64,000 bases of DNA, taken from positions 496,001 to 560,000 of the forward strand of contig JAUEDM010000008.1 of the NCBI GenBank assembly GCA_033439685.1. Direction: 5' to 3'. Of the stretch, positions 32,651-42,858 are shown one piece after another. The notes below the pieces were generated by a model. It did not search any database. It was not told where the DNA came from and saw only the letters and a list, made by a program, of their open reading frames with translations. The position numbers and the translations under genes are program-made. This DNA comes from Apodospora peruviana (lineage: Eukaryota > Ascomycota > Sordariomycetes > Sordariales > Lasiosphaeriaceae). Positions within the stretch are counted from its first letter, which is position 1. Each line of letters starts with the position of its first letter.

Positions 32651-32721
32651 TGCGTCAGCCGCGAATCGAACGCGGGGCCCATCGATGGCAACGATGGATT
32701 TTACCACTAAACCACTGACGC
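32651..32721 (-). tRNA. tRNA-Gly(GCC)
   Basis: 71 nt, minus strand. Acceptor GCGTCAG pairs with CTGACGC, D-arm TGGTTTAGTGGTAAAA, anticodon arm CATCG-TTGCCAT-CGATG with GCC, T-arm CCGCGTTCGATTCGCGG, discriminator A. No intron. Followed by a T-rich stretch on the transcript (terminator). Confidence 0.95.
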
Positions 32722-33245
32722 CTGCAACTAGATAAAATTTATCTGGTGTAAAACTCTTTATCTGGTACCCGCGGAGTGGAGTCGACGATACTTTTAAGTT
32801 TGAGGCGGGTGTGCGGCGAGCCGGGGTTTAGAACCCGGATGGGCTTCAAGCGCCGTAAATAGTGTCGACTAAGAACAATCCATATGTGAAAAAAAAAAAG
32901 TAGATATACGAGTTCCATTTTATAAAAATCCTAGGATTACCGTGATTTTGATCTTGATTGCATATCGTCTCTTGTTTGTAAATTCTTGAACGAACGTTGA
33001 AGTTGAAGCCCTGTCGGCACTAAAATGTAGCGCATGTCAGTGCCCCGTTCCTTGTCTTTGGGCGGGACGACCCGGCAGGCAGTACCCCGCCGGATTAATC
33101 TGACGCCGAATGCGTGAGACTGGATGATGCCCGATCTGCCTGTGGGGAGGTCCTCAGACGCCGGTGAACGAGCCTGATGAGTCAAACTGCAGGTCCATAG
33201 AAAAACCACGGCCCCTACCCCTCCATCAACTCCCCACTCCTCGGT
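32722..33245. other. Intergenic between tRNA-Gly and HisRS
   Basis: Contains the T-arm-like hairpin above and presumably the HisRS promoter. Poly(A) run tgaaaaaaaaaaag near 32888. No gene. Confidence 0.45.
32819..32838 (-). other. T-arm-like hairpin, possible tRNA remnant
   Basis: On minus, CCGGGTTCTAAACCCCGG forms a 5-bp stem with a loop like a T-arm (GGTTCTAAACC, one change from the B box). No D-arm, A box or acceptor partner found. It sits 100 bp beyond the 5' end of tRNA-Gly. Confidence 0.35.
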
Positions 33246-35017
33246 ATGCTGCCAGCACTCATTGCAGTTACCAGAGGTCACGAGCGAACAGTAATTGCGC
33301 GCGCAAGTCGTCGTCCCATCCGATCACCGTCCTCATTGCTCGTCAGCTTTACCTCGACACCTTCTCGACGCCAATTCCTCTCGTCCAACCCGACATCCTC
33401 CTCCCCTGCCGCCGCAATGGAAGCCGGCTCCTCCACACCCCTCCCGGCGCCCGCCGTCGCCCAGGAAGTCACAGACGCCAAGATGGCACCCAAAGAAAAA
33501 GAAGTCAAGTTGCCGTCACGCCCAGCTGCTGTCCAGCTCAAGGTTCCCAAGGGCACCCGTGACTGGAGCGGCGCCGACATGCATGTCCGCGAGCACCTCT
33601 TGTAAGCTCCAGGCCGGCCCTCGAATCCACCTCCACCCAACTCACACCTCAATAGCAAGACGATGAACGATATCTTCAAGAGCCACGGCGGCACCCCCTT
33701 AGACACACCTGTTTTCGAACTAAAAGAGATTCTCGCGGGCAGTACGTCTCCCTTCAGCCTATTCCCCGATCCTGTAACTAACCAATCGCTCAAGAATACG
33801 GCGAGGACTCTCGTCTCATTTACGACCTCGAAGACCAAGGCGGTGAACTCTGCTCCCTGCGCTACGACCTTACTGTCCCGTTCGCCCGGTGGCTCGCCAT
33901 GACCGGTACCCAGCAGGTCAAGCGCTACCAGATCGCCAAGGTGTACAGGAGAGACCAGCCCGCGATCGCGCGCGGCCGGTTCCGCGAGTTCCACCAGTGC
34001 GATTTCGACATCGCCGGCGTGTACGACGCCATGATCCCCGACTCCGAGATCCTGTCCATCATCGTCGAGGTGTTCGAGGCCCTGCAACTAGACATCACGA
34101 TCAAGCTCAACCACAGAAAGATCCTCGACGGCCTTTTTACCGTCGCCGGTGTTCCGGCAGAAAAGATCCGGCCGATCAGCTCGGCCGTGGACAAGCTCGA
34201 CAAGATGCCGTGGGCGGAGGTTAAGAAGGAGATGGTGGAGGAGAAGGGGCTCGCGGAGGAGGTCGCCGACCAAATTGGTGTCTACGTCCAGAACAAGGGC
34301 ACCATCACCGAAATGATCGAGTACATCCAGGCGGACGCGAAGCTCTCGGCAGACGAAAATATCCAGGCCGGCCTCAAGGACATGGGTCTGCTAGCCAAGT
34401 ACCTCAAAGCGATGGAGATCGATACAAAGGTCTCGTTCGACTTGTCGCTCGCTCGCGGCTTGGATTATTACACGTCGTTGATCTTCGAGGTCATCAACCA
34501 ACCCCCCAAGGAAACTGGCGACAAGAAGAAATCCAGGAAGGACGACCCCGCATCACAAGTCGGCAGCATCGCCGCCGGCGGCCGCTATGATAACCTGGTG
34601 GGGATGTACGGCAAGAAACAGATTCCCTGCGTGGGCATCTCGTTCGGCGTGGACCGCATCTTCACCATCCTCGCGGCGCGGAACAAGAAGAAGGAGGGCG
34701 CGAGGCCCGTCGAGCTGGACGTGTACGTCATGGCCGCCGGCAGCAACAGCCTGCTCGAGGAGCGGATGGCGATAACGCGCCAGCTATGGAAGGCCGGTCT
34801 GCGGGCCGAGTTCCAGCCCAAGGTGAAGGTGAAGATGGCGCAGCAGTTCAAGAACGCCGAGGGTGTGCCGCTGGGCGTTATTCTCGGTGAGGACGAGTGG
34901 GCCAAGGGCCAGGTTAGGTTGAAGGTGCTTAACCAGGGCAAGGATGCGGAGAAGGATGATGGCAAGCTTGTTGAGAAGGACAACATTGTTGCGGAGGTGA
35001 AGAAGCTGCTTGTATAG
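33246..35017 (+). CDS. HTS1: Histidyl-tRNA synthetase, cytosolic and mitochondrial
   Basis: Three exons (33246-33601, 33656-33741, 33795-35017) give 554 residues. The reading frame over both junctions restores the family sequence (HLF-KTMNDIF and ILAG-KYGEDS). Class II core: KGTRDW near the start, YDLTVPFARW, motif 2 in RGRFREFHQCDFDIAG, the HisA motif ARGLDYYTSLIFEV, motif 3 in GGRYDNLVGMYGKKQIPCVGISFGVDRI, and the C-terminal anticodon-binding domain from about residue 440. Residues 1-57 are Arg/Ser-rich with hydrophobic residues, like a mitochondrial presequence, and a second in-frame ATG at 33417 (MEAGSST) would give a cytosolic form. As in yeast HTS1, one gene may supply both compartments. 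A basic linker (TGDKKKSRKDDPASQ) interrupts the core, as in fungal homologues. Confidence 0.95.
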
Positions 35018-35144
35018 GGTCTCATGGCAGGCTGTAAAAGTTGAATTAAGGGGAAAAAAATAGACTAGATTACTACCCCCCTTCGTCAGCGTTTTAGGTA
35101 GATGGTTGTTTACCAGGTAACTAACTGTGTACATATTGTTTTTT

Positions 35145-36098
35145 TCACATGTTAACGCGCCCAGCTTTGAGGGGTACAAGCCCAAACGTCTGCCAGAACT
35201 CGCGCGTGTCGTAGCACCGCTTCAGCTGCTCCATCGATCGCGGTAGACCTCTTACGTTCTGTTCCTCCATCAACTCAAACACCCATTTAGCTTGCTTCGT
35301 CGGCTCCGGGTCACCATTTTGGTCAGACGGTTCCGCCCAGCTCGCGAAAAGAGACCACCAGTCGTAGACGAAACCGTCGGTCAGCATCCATCGCTGGCCC
35401 GCGCAGCTGGCCGTCCATTTGTCGTCTCGGTCTTCTGACTGGTCGTGGGGAGAGATTATTGCGGCGATGGCGCGCGCGACGTCCACCCCGTGGATCATGT
35501 GCAGACTGCCTTTGGCGCGGACAAGTTCTTTTGTGGACCCGACGCGGTCGATCCAGTTCCGGGGGATGCGGGCCACGCCGTCGTAGAGGCCTGATAGGGA
35601 GAGGACGCAGCCTCCCAGGGAGAGGAGTTCGTCTTCTGCGTCTGAGCGGGGGGTTGGGGATAACAATGGTGAGTGGCGGGTTATCCAGCACTCGTTATTG
35701 ATGGTGGTGTGGGAGGTTTGGGAAGAAGGTGATGATTGCCAGACGCCTGTGGAGCCTAGTTGGATGAAGCGGAATTTCGTTTTGACAGAACTGTTGTCCT
35801 GTTGGTTGGTGGTGGGGTGGGTTGATGAGTACGTCTCGGCGAGCAGGCGGCTCGGACCCGGGCCGGTTAGCGGGAAGGTGATGAGGATGTAGCGGGCGCG
35901 CGGCAGGGCGGCGATGCGGGATTTGGTGATTTCTGTCGGGGCGGAGGGGTCGAATTTGAAGGGGATTGTTGGGTGGTTTGAGACCGGACGGCCGGAGGTG
36001 GTGGTGGCTGCGAATGAGATGCCTCGGGAGGCGAGGAGGGGGATGAGGAAGGTTGCTGTCCAGCCTGCGCCGAGGATTAGGAGGTCCAGTTCTTCCAT
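35145..36098 (-). CDS. Atypical short-chain dehydrogenase (Rossmann fold)
   Basis: Single exon, 317 residues, convergent with HisRS (128 bp apart). The N-terminus is a dinucleotide-binding fold with a GxGxxxxxxL-type motif (LILGAGWTATFLIPLL). Further elements are RARYILITFPLTG, RFIQLGSTGVWQ in place of the SDR catalytic strand, and GGCVLSLSGLYDGVARIP, so it belongs to the extended/atypical SDR group of NAD(P)-binding proteins. No obvious YxxxK catalytic pair is seen, and GLYDG replaces it. The C-terminal half (FVYDWWSLFASWAE, LMEEQNVRGLPRSMEQL) is that of fungal hypothetical relatives. Substrate unknown, cytosolic. Enzymatic activity is unproven. Confidence 0.8.
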   Translation of the reverse strand: MEELDLLILGAGWTATFLIPLLASRGISFAATTTSGRPVSNHPTIPFKFDPSAPTEITKSRIAALPRARYILITFPLTGPGPSRLLAETYSSTHPTTNQQDNSSVKTKFRFIQLGSTGVWQSSPSSQTSHTTINNECWITRHSPLLSPTPRSDAEDELLSLGGCVLSLSGLYDGVARIPRNWIDRVGSTKELVRAKGSLHMIHGVDVARAIAAIISPHDQSEDRDDKWTASCAGQRWMLTDGFVYDWWSLFASWAEPSDQNGDPEPTKQAKWVFELMEEQNVRGLPRSMEQLKRCYDTREFWQTFGLVPLKAGRVNM

Positions 36099-36600
36099 TT
36101 TTGCTTTCTGTGAGAGAGAGTGTAGGTGAAGTTGGTCGTCGTCTTCTTTTTGTGAGTAGAGACGAGCACGTCGAGCAGTGGGGTGAGAGTGAGTGAGTTG
36201 ATGTAAAAGTGGTTGGGTTTTGTAAGATCTCAGATTGATGCGTCACTGTAAACAGTAGAGTGGTGGAAGCACGATCTTCAGGTAGCGAGGGTGTTAGCTT
36301 CATGCGGACGATCGGCGGGGAAAGATGGACCTTTTCGGGGCATCGATGAACTGATGACAAAGCAGGCTCGAAATCGTCAACCTGCAAGATGTTTCGCGCT
36401 TTGTTGCTACTGCATGAAGGGACGGATAAGTGTGTGATTTTTGAGCAAAGGCATATTGTTTTCCTTTCCAGGAAAGATGGTGGTCGGGAAGGATGGACGG
36501 CCCGAGAATGAAAATTCGGGCATCAGGAACCGGATCCGGGGGGGCCATGTGGGGTCGGCCTCCCGCCCACGGCCCCACCGGATCGGAGGCGTGGGGAAGA

Positions 36601-36619
36601 CCCGGGAACGGAACCCGGG
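36601..36619 (-). other. T-arm-like hairpin, possible tRNA remnant
   Basis: CCCGGG-AACGGAA-CCCGGG: on minus CCGGG TTCCGTT CCCGG reproduces a T-arm with a loop one or two changes from TTCGANT. Upstream on minus, GTTGAAATCCAG resembles an anticodon arm but lacks pairing. Not a functional tRNA. Confidence 0.35.
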
Positions 36620-37179
36620 ATCGCTGGATTTCAACGTAATGGCTTCAGCCTTGTGAGATTAAAAACAGCTGGATCTGTCGTCATTTTTCAGCGCAGTGAC
36701 AGGTCATGAGCCAGGAAATAAACCTAAGCCACTTATATCATTTGTCACACACACCCCGCCGTGCCCGGATCGGAGGCAACTGGTATGTAACGGTCTGAAG
36801 CCATTGACAGACCTTGTTTTAGTGTCCGAGGAAGACATCTATTTATCTCCGAACTGGGTGTTTGTTCTTCAGTCTCGCTCCACCGCCGAGAACCGAACCG
36901 GTCACACAAATACGTACGTGGTTAAGGTAAGGTGGGCTTGTGCTGACGCCAACAAGCGTACGCTTTTGTAGCGTCACAGTTATAAGCCCATTTAGCAGGT
37001 AGCATACTGGTCATAGCGCAGGGAAGCTGTCCTTGCAGCCGGCCACCATAGCTCGAAACTTCAAACTGATCCCGGGTCTGGGCTATGCCGGTTTGACAGA
37101 CGGAGTGAGGCAGTTTGATCCGACGGCGCCCTACAAGTATCTCGAAAACGCTACCGTATTACAGGTACGTACCTGGTGT

Positions 37180-37290
37180 CGAACCAAGGTACGTCTGGCA
37201 GGACTCAAGCCCTGCAGTAGCCCAGAAAGAAATAGGTTCTACTATGGGAGGGGTGGCTTTATCCAATTGACCTCGAACACAGCCAAGGGG
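37180..37290 (-). other. tRNA-Arg-like remnant with palindromes
   Basis: On minus: TCAATTGGATAAAGCC (D-arm style), a middle part with CCCATAG and CTTTCTGGG, and GCAGGGCTTGAGTCCTGC as a T-arm with an enlarged loop. The acceptor ends do not pair. Beside it lies GGTACGTACC, a perfect palindrome, and nearby ACCAAGGTACGT. It looks like a tRNA-derived or hairpin relic. Confidence 0.3.
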
Positions 37291-38132
37291 ATGTTGGCTG
37301 TGCCCTCGTACCATCTCGACTCCGTCCGAAGTGCCTAGATGACTTTCCAGATTCAAAGTTTCAGGCCGTCACATACTTTCTCTAATCTGGGGAGTATATA
37401 AGTGGATAGTGCCCACAAGCGATCGTTTCTAGTGGGCCACAGAACATGACAGCCTTCTTCGAAAAACAGCATCGTTGATGATCTGAATCACAACATCATT
37501 GCTAAGATTTCCGGGACACTTCCGCGTCATCATCAGAGGCTCCGATCAACACCTGTTTGGTTACAGGGCGCATGTGAACAACATACCGGCCGGCTTGTGA
37601 CAATAAACTGGCTAAATTCATGAATACATGGAATGGACAGCGCCCCTGAGCCTGCCACTTCAATCAACGACAGTTCAGCTGATCACCTTAAGGTTCTTCA
37701 TATCCCAAGATAATGCATCGAAAAGAAGGACAGTGCCAGCGCGCAGTTCCCAACTAGTTGATATGGTTAATTATAGAATGATTCAAAAACCTCCCTACCC
37801 TCCCGGAGCAGAAACTTATGGTCCAAACGCCATCGGAAGGCTAATTTTCAGTAACTCATACACCGGAGCAACATTAGTGGAAGCATGTCCAGGTATTTAA
37901 GCCACGTTCACGTTTTCTTCCAGTCTGCTTTCTTCTTTCCCCTCAGTCTTCCTTCCAGTCCTTCTCCTCCATCAACACAGCTGAGATTAACAAACTGAGA
38001 CCGGTCCATCATCTTTCGGGTTCATTCTTCGCCTTTCAAACAAGAACACAACCTACAACCTTCCATATCATATTCTTTTAGCGCTATCACCACTATACCC
38101 TCATAATCCACAGCTACAATACACCAGAAAAA

Positions 38133-39077
38133 ATGTCATGCCCATCCGCACATCTGCCTTCTGACAACTCCACAACAACGCCGGCTGCCCCAACCGACGG
38201 CACCCTACTGTTGATAAGTTTATGTGATCACTGCTACGACCCCGCAAGGGTGAGATCGGCTGATAGTTCCACCCTCGGTATTCCCTCCTCTTCCGGCCAA
38301 GAGTCGTAGCAAACCGCTAAAACCGTGACAGTTTTGGCCCCTCCGCAACCGCCGCACCAGCTGGTCATGTGGGGAAGGCCCGACGTGCTGAAGCAGAACA
38401 ACAAGGACGCGGCATCATGGTATGCCATTCTGACGGTCCAGTGCGAAAGCCTGCCTCGTCTGATGAAGGAGGGGCTCCTCTGCAACCCCGAAGCGAACAT
38501 AGTCAAGGAGCGAGGATCCGTTGGCAAGGTTGATCCGAGTCCGTCCACGCTCGGCTACCCGTTGGCGCGCACCTGGATCCTCGAAGATGTCCCCAGCAAC
38601 AACGAGCCTGGGGCGGTCGTCCCCTTCCGGCCCCAATGCACAGGTTGCCTGACGGTTTGGGCGCACACAACCTCGGTGCTGGCCAACTTCAAGCTGGGCG
38701 AGACCATCTCGGCAGCCAACTTTTTTCGGGTTTGCGGCACCAACCACCTGGGCCATTCCATGTATAACTTTGAGGCTGAGAACCCTCACGAGAACATCAA
38801 CTGTGTTTACGACGGGATGCCGCTTCGAGGATGGTGGCCCTGGCCACGAGCCGCGGACGCGGACGCGGACACGAAGACTACGACGCAAGGCAATGATTTA
38901 TACAAGGCAGCCGCGGCAGGTTCTGGTTCTGGTTTGACTCCGTCTACTCGGCAGCAGCGTCACGAAAATGCTCCCCTTGTCGTGAACGGAACGCCGCCGC
39001 GTCTTTTCTCCGAGATTCTTGTGACCCGTCGGACGGAGTGGAGTCCGTCACGAGACACAGACGATGTCAGTGGATAG
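38133..39077 (+). CDS. Hypothetical protein
   Basis: Model: exon 1 38133-38249 (39 codons) from an ATG after an A-rich leader, intron 38250-38309 (GTGAGA to GTAG), exon 2 38310-39077. The phase fits, giving 294 residues. Sequence features: N-terminal Cys and Thr/Pro-rich start, a middle part with VMWGRPDVLKQNNKDAASWY, ARTWILEDVPSNNEPG and QCTGCLTVWAHTTSVLANFK, then a DADADTK repeat and a low-complexity C-terminus. No signal peptide and no domain I recognise. The compact body (about residues 60-210) looks like a real fold, with several Trp and Cys. It sits 520 bp from a pseudogene, so it may be young or lineage-specific. Confidence 0.55.
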
Positions 39078-39596
39078 AACGGGGGCAGTCCTGGGGGTCG
39101 GCAACGACAAGGATGATGAATATTGGAGTACTGAGACAAAATGACGGATATTTACAAGCTCAAAATGAGATGCTTCAAACCATCTTTCTTTGTCGAGCCA
39201 TGTATGTGCTTGACCTCACTGGCAACGATTGGGGCTACTTACTTGGCTGAATTTCTGATGGTGTGTGTGTCCCTGGCAATATTCTGTTCGTATTTTACTT
39301 ATTCGTGGTAGTTGAAAAGCGACTGCGTTCTCCGGTGTAAACCCGATTCATTTCATTGGCTGCTGAGCTTAACCTGCATCGCCTCATTCACTGGCAGCGC
39401 CTGATAAGCTCGTGGCTGTCCGGCTCTGAGGCAGGTAAGCCTCATTCTCGTCAACGTCAGCCCCGGTAACGCGGGCCATTATCACCACAGCCACCCCATG
39501 GTTTCTCCTCTTCCTTGCTCTCACTAGTCTTATTAGTCAAGTTAGTTAACCAAACACACACCTCTCATTCATAATTCGCCGGTGTCGGTGTTCGCC
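39078..39596. other. Intergenic, no gene supported
   Basis: 3' flank of the hypothetical gene and promoter of the pseudogene. CT-rich segment at 39504-39530. Confidence 0.45.
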
Positions 39597-40688
39597 ATGA
39601 AGTTGACACTCCAAAACATCTCCCGAATCGCCCTTCTCGTTCTCTGTCTAGCCGTTCTCGCGGCCGTGTTTGCGATCCAGTTCACCGGCTCGTTGAGTGG
39701 AATTTTCGAACGCGACCTCGGGGCCAGAACCGGGTTTATCCCGCAGTGGGTGGCCCAGTGCGACGGCCACAACCCAGAACTTTACTCCCCAAGACGCTGC
39801 ACACGGCTGATCGACTGCGTCTACACCAAGATGACCCAAGTACAAGTTGCGGACGCGGCCATAGGTGGGACGCGGGCGGGTTTGTTGCCCACCATATTTG
39901 ACATTACTGGCTCCGCCGCCCGAGGAGCTAGTTCAGCAAGGTCTTGTGGCGCCACATCACGCCATTGCCCTATCGTACTTCTCCGTCGGCCTACCGAGGG
40001 GCGTGTTTAAACGGCTGAGACCATTCAGAGAGCGTCCCGCCAGGGCGGCAGAACGGGGAGGTTGTCGAGTGGGAGCTCCATTTCGCTGTGCTGAGCAGGA
40101 CAGCAACATGGCGTCATGTCCTCGCCAAAATCATCGGGGATCTTGTCATGACGGTGTGCACGGCGGTTTTGGTGTGGAAGGTCTGGGCGATTAATAAAGC
40201 TGTCATGGTGCCGTGGAAGTGCGAGAACCCCGTCATGGCGTTTTCCTGGACGATGGGCTGGATGCTCTGGGTCGTTCTCGCGGTGCTACTTCTCCACGCC
40301 ATGGTGATCGAGATACGCTTCGAGCACCCTGACGGATAGTTCGGTTACGTATAGGTGGTGGGAGGTTTGGGCGTTGCCGTACACGTTACGCTCATCAAAG
40401 CAGCGGCAGAATCAGGTGGAGCTCGGGCTGGAGCTACATGACCCCTACCACTTACAGACATGTGTCGGTGTCAGGGTCGTCTGGGAGATGCCGCAACGGT
40501 GGTGGGGCAGGAGTTCGTTGGTGTATGAGAGCGCCATCGAGGTACTCGCGGCGGCGACCTCCTTCTACGGAACTGGAGTTTGGTTGAGGGTGCTCTTCCT
40601 TGGTGCCGTCAATGCGTTGCAGTATGTGTCCTTGACTTGTTGGGATGTTTGTCCTCGCGAGGATTACGAGCGGGTCTTTGTAGACTGA
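39597..40688 (+). pseudogene. Frameshifted fungal multispanning membrane-protein gene
   Basis: Begins with MKLTLQNISRIALLVLCLAV (first helix) in one frame, reaching GGTRAGLLPTI. The family sequence then continues in the next frame as LTLLAPPPEELVQQGL and IALSYFSVGLPRG, implying one extra base near ATATTTGAC at about 39890-39900. A second shift near 40040 brings VVEWELHFAVLSRTATWRH followed by helices (VMTVCTAVLVWKVWAINK, MGWMLWVVLAVLLLHAMVI) up to TAG at 40337. A third frame then carries LHDPYHLQTCVGVRVVWEMP and a final helix ending near 40688. The GLLPTI...LAPxxEEL pattern is familiar from an unnamed ascomycete membrane-protein family. Three breaks in 1.1 kb make a functional product unlikely unless sequencing errors cluster here. 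Confidence 0.65.
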
Positions 40689-42128
40689 AAAAAAAAGAGA
40701 TTTAGCTAGCTATGTTGGCCCACCAGTCCGTTCAGTCCAGCCAGTAAGACTAAAAGAAGTCGTGACCCTGGGGTACCCAGCCTAGGCAAGTGATTGAAGC
40801 TTCAAAAGAACAGTTAGAATCCGGCTCTTGCGGGTGTATTTCCACTGTGGGGAGGCCTGTTGAATGGAGTTATTGCCTCCGGCGGTCCTCCGGTGGTCTT
40901 GACTGGCCTCTCGATTGCCTTGTTAGCTGGATAGGGCAGGTAGGTTTGAGGGTTTCTGGTTACACCACTAACAAATCTGGTGTGTAAGTGATGGAGCGTC
41001 CCATCAGACGGTGGGCACCGATTACGCGGCTGTTTGATAAATCGTGATGTGGCCATTGATGCGATGTCAAGCTACGACGAATTCCTTGCGTGTGGATGCC
41101 CACATTCTACCTCCCTTCTATACTAACCATGTATCGTTGTGTAGGTAAGATTTTCTAGCGTAAGAAACCTTGGCTCAAATCTGCCTCAATTTATTAAATC
41201 TTCGCTTCAATACTCCAATCCAAAGTGCTGTGCTTCTAATACCGTTCTTGCAAAGGCTACCGTATTAATAGGAGAGGACTGACTTGTGATCATATATACG
41301 CACGCAGTCTGTTCTAAGAAAATGGTCAAGTCAGGGAGAAAAGGGTAGGAAAAACACTCTAACACTATGTCTCTCCCGCTCTAGAGACCCGTGCTCATCC
41401 CCATCGACCACCATCACTAAAGTCGAAAAGGCCTCCAGCACCGCCAACATCCTCATCTCAACCGCCCTCTCCCTTGTCAAGTTTGCCAGTCCAGCTGTTT
41501 CCCTTCCTGCCGACGAGGACATTTCTCTTTTCACGCCTCCACTTGCTCGCCATTGAGGGCGACCCATGCTCGTGCTTTTGTCTACTACAATTGGTGATTC
41601 CAAGACCTATTGCTGAGATTACACTTCTCGCCAGTGGATTACATATTGTAAGTACTGTTTTCTTCCTGTCTCATTCGCTGGGTTTTCGGTATGACCATAT
41701 AATTTGCTCGACGTGGCAGTTGTTGCTGCTCCCTCTGCGAAGGGCTCAGGGGCGGGAGCTACAATCAGGATGTCTGCTTCGTCCCGTGTGACACCACGAA
41801 CTGATGTTAGCCAACCTTAGAGTCTGTTTGGAAGGAAGTGGCTGTGTTTTGACATGGATACCTGTTTCTGTTGACGAATGTTCTTTAATCGTTCAGTCTG
41901 TCGTTGCCGACGTATCTAATAGCACTGCTTTTGAGCGGTACTAAGAACAAAATTAATCATGAGTTATGTTTGTTGTTAGGAGCCACTTACACGAACGAGA
42001 ACACCATGCTGGGTCTGCGCCACTTCTAACTGGAAATGAAATAACCATTTCTCCAGAAAGGAAAAAGAAAGCAGACTACTATACCTCGTCATCATCAAGT
42101 ACGAAGAAACAGTAAAAAAGAAAGGGAT
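40689..42128. other. Intergenic, no gene supported
   Basis: Short ORFs only, none recognisable. Low-GC segments near 41140-41300. The right end abuts the 3' end of tRNA-Met, whose transcript runs into T-rich sequence (cagtaaaaaagaaagg on plus). Confidence 0.45.
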
Positions 42129-42232
42129 TGGGACCTGTGAGGCTCGAACTCACGACCTTTGGATTGCTCCAGTGTTTAACTGGATCATAGCGAGTATGAG
42201 ACCAACACTCTAACCAACTGAGCTAAGGTCCC
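42129..42232 (-). tRNA. tRNA-Met(CAT), elongator type, with intron
   Basis: 104 nt on minus, of which 74 are mature. Acceptor GGGACCT pairs with AGGTCCC, D-arm GCTCAGTTGGTTAGAGT, anticodon arm TTGGT-CTCATAA-TCCAA with CAT (the 31-39 T-T pair is usual for this tRNA), T-arm with TTCGAGC, discriminator A. A 30-nt intron follows position 37. Within the intron CCAGT-TAAAC-ACTGG forms a 5-bp hairpin. A and B boxes are consensus-like. Confidence 0.93.
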
Positions 42233-42381
42233 TCACTTGTTGAAATTTAGGAGCGGAATGTGCAGATTATCCATGGGGGAAGTGGAGGTGTTGGGTTGTG
42301 GATGCCAATAGGGTTCAGGGGGTGGAGGTTGTACGAGTCGTGATGTCTTGGCGAGACTTAGTCGTTCTTATAAGAAGCCGG

Positions 42382-42858
42382 CTATTGACACCTGGACCTT
42401 TCTCTCTTCCGGTTTTCTTGATGTTCCCGTTGTTCTTGGGCGACAGGATGGGGTAGGATGCCGACTCGGTTCGTGAGAACGCCCGGCGATAACTTGATCC
42501 TTTTCGGGAGTTCGGGAGGGTGATGTATGACTTCAAGGATGGTCTTATGGTCCAGGTCTCGGTACACGACACATCGAACAGGGCCCGGCGGCATTTTGTT
42601 GTGATAGAACTTTCCTTTTAGTAGTGGAAATATGATTAGCTGGGTTTTTGGTTTAATATCGAAGTTCAATGTCTCTTCGTTCTCAAATTTGTGTGGGTAG
42701 ATGCCCCTGATTCTGTCGCATTTCATCTCCTTGAACTCCTGATACACAAGTTTAGCGTATTTATATTGCCTCTCAACATCTGCTTTCGAGATATTCTGGG
42801 TCCAGGGGTGTTCCTTTTTCCAGCCCCTTGCAACACCACTGAACGACCTCGCGTTAAT
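42382..42858 (-). pseudogene. Ribonuclease-fold (microbial RNase-like) fragment
   Basis: On minus, an open frame from 42858 (no ATG; a stop lies just upstream) reads VERQYKYAKLVYQEFKE, IYPHKFENEETLNFDI, QLIIFPLLKGKFYHNKMPPG, PVRCVVYRDLDHKTILEVIHH. This is the pattern of secreted fungal N1/F1-type ribonucleases and their inactive RNase-like effector relatives (YPHxFxN, then FPxxxGxxYxxxxPGP.RVVY..., then a late His). The fold part is intact, but the signal peptide and N-terminal Cys are missing, so it is truncated or its first exon is unrecognised. The basic tail (EQREHQENRKRERSRCQ) is unusual for such enzymes. The T1 catalytic His/Glu/Arg set cannot be assigned with certainty. Listed as a fragment; a gene with an extra 5' exon is the alternative. 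Confidence 0.5.

Larger units (their letters stand above)
36099..38132. other. Intergenic with tRNA-like hairpins
   Basis: About 2 kb. The left end is the promoter of the SDR gene. 36530-36600 is GC-rich with local inverted repeats. Two tRNA-like segments are listed separately (36601-36619, 37185-37290). Nothing else is recognisable; the right end (37900-38130) is the pyrimidine-rich leader of the hypothetical gene at 38133. Confidence 0.45.

Noticed and set aside
37180..37290. Functional tRNA-Arg
   Set aside because: Acceptor strands do not pair and the T loop is enlarged; kept only as a remnant.
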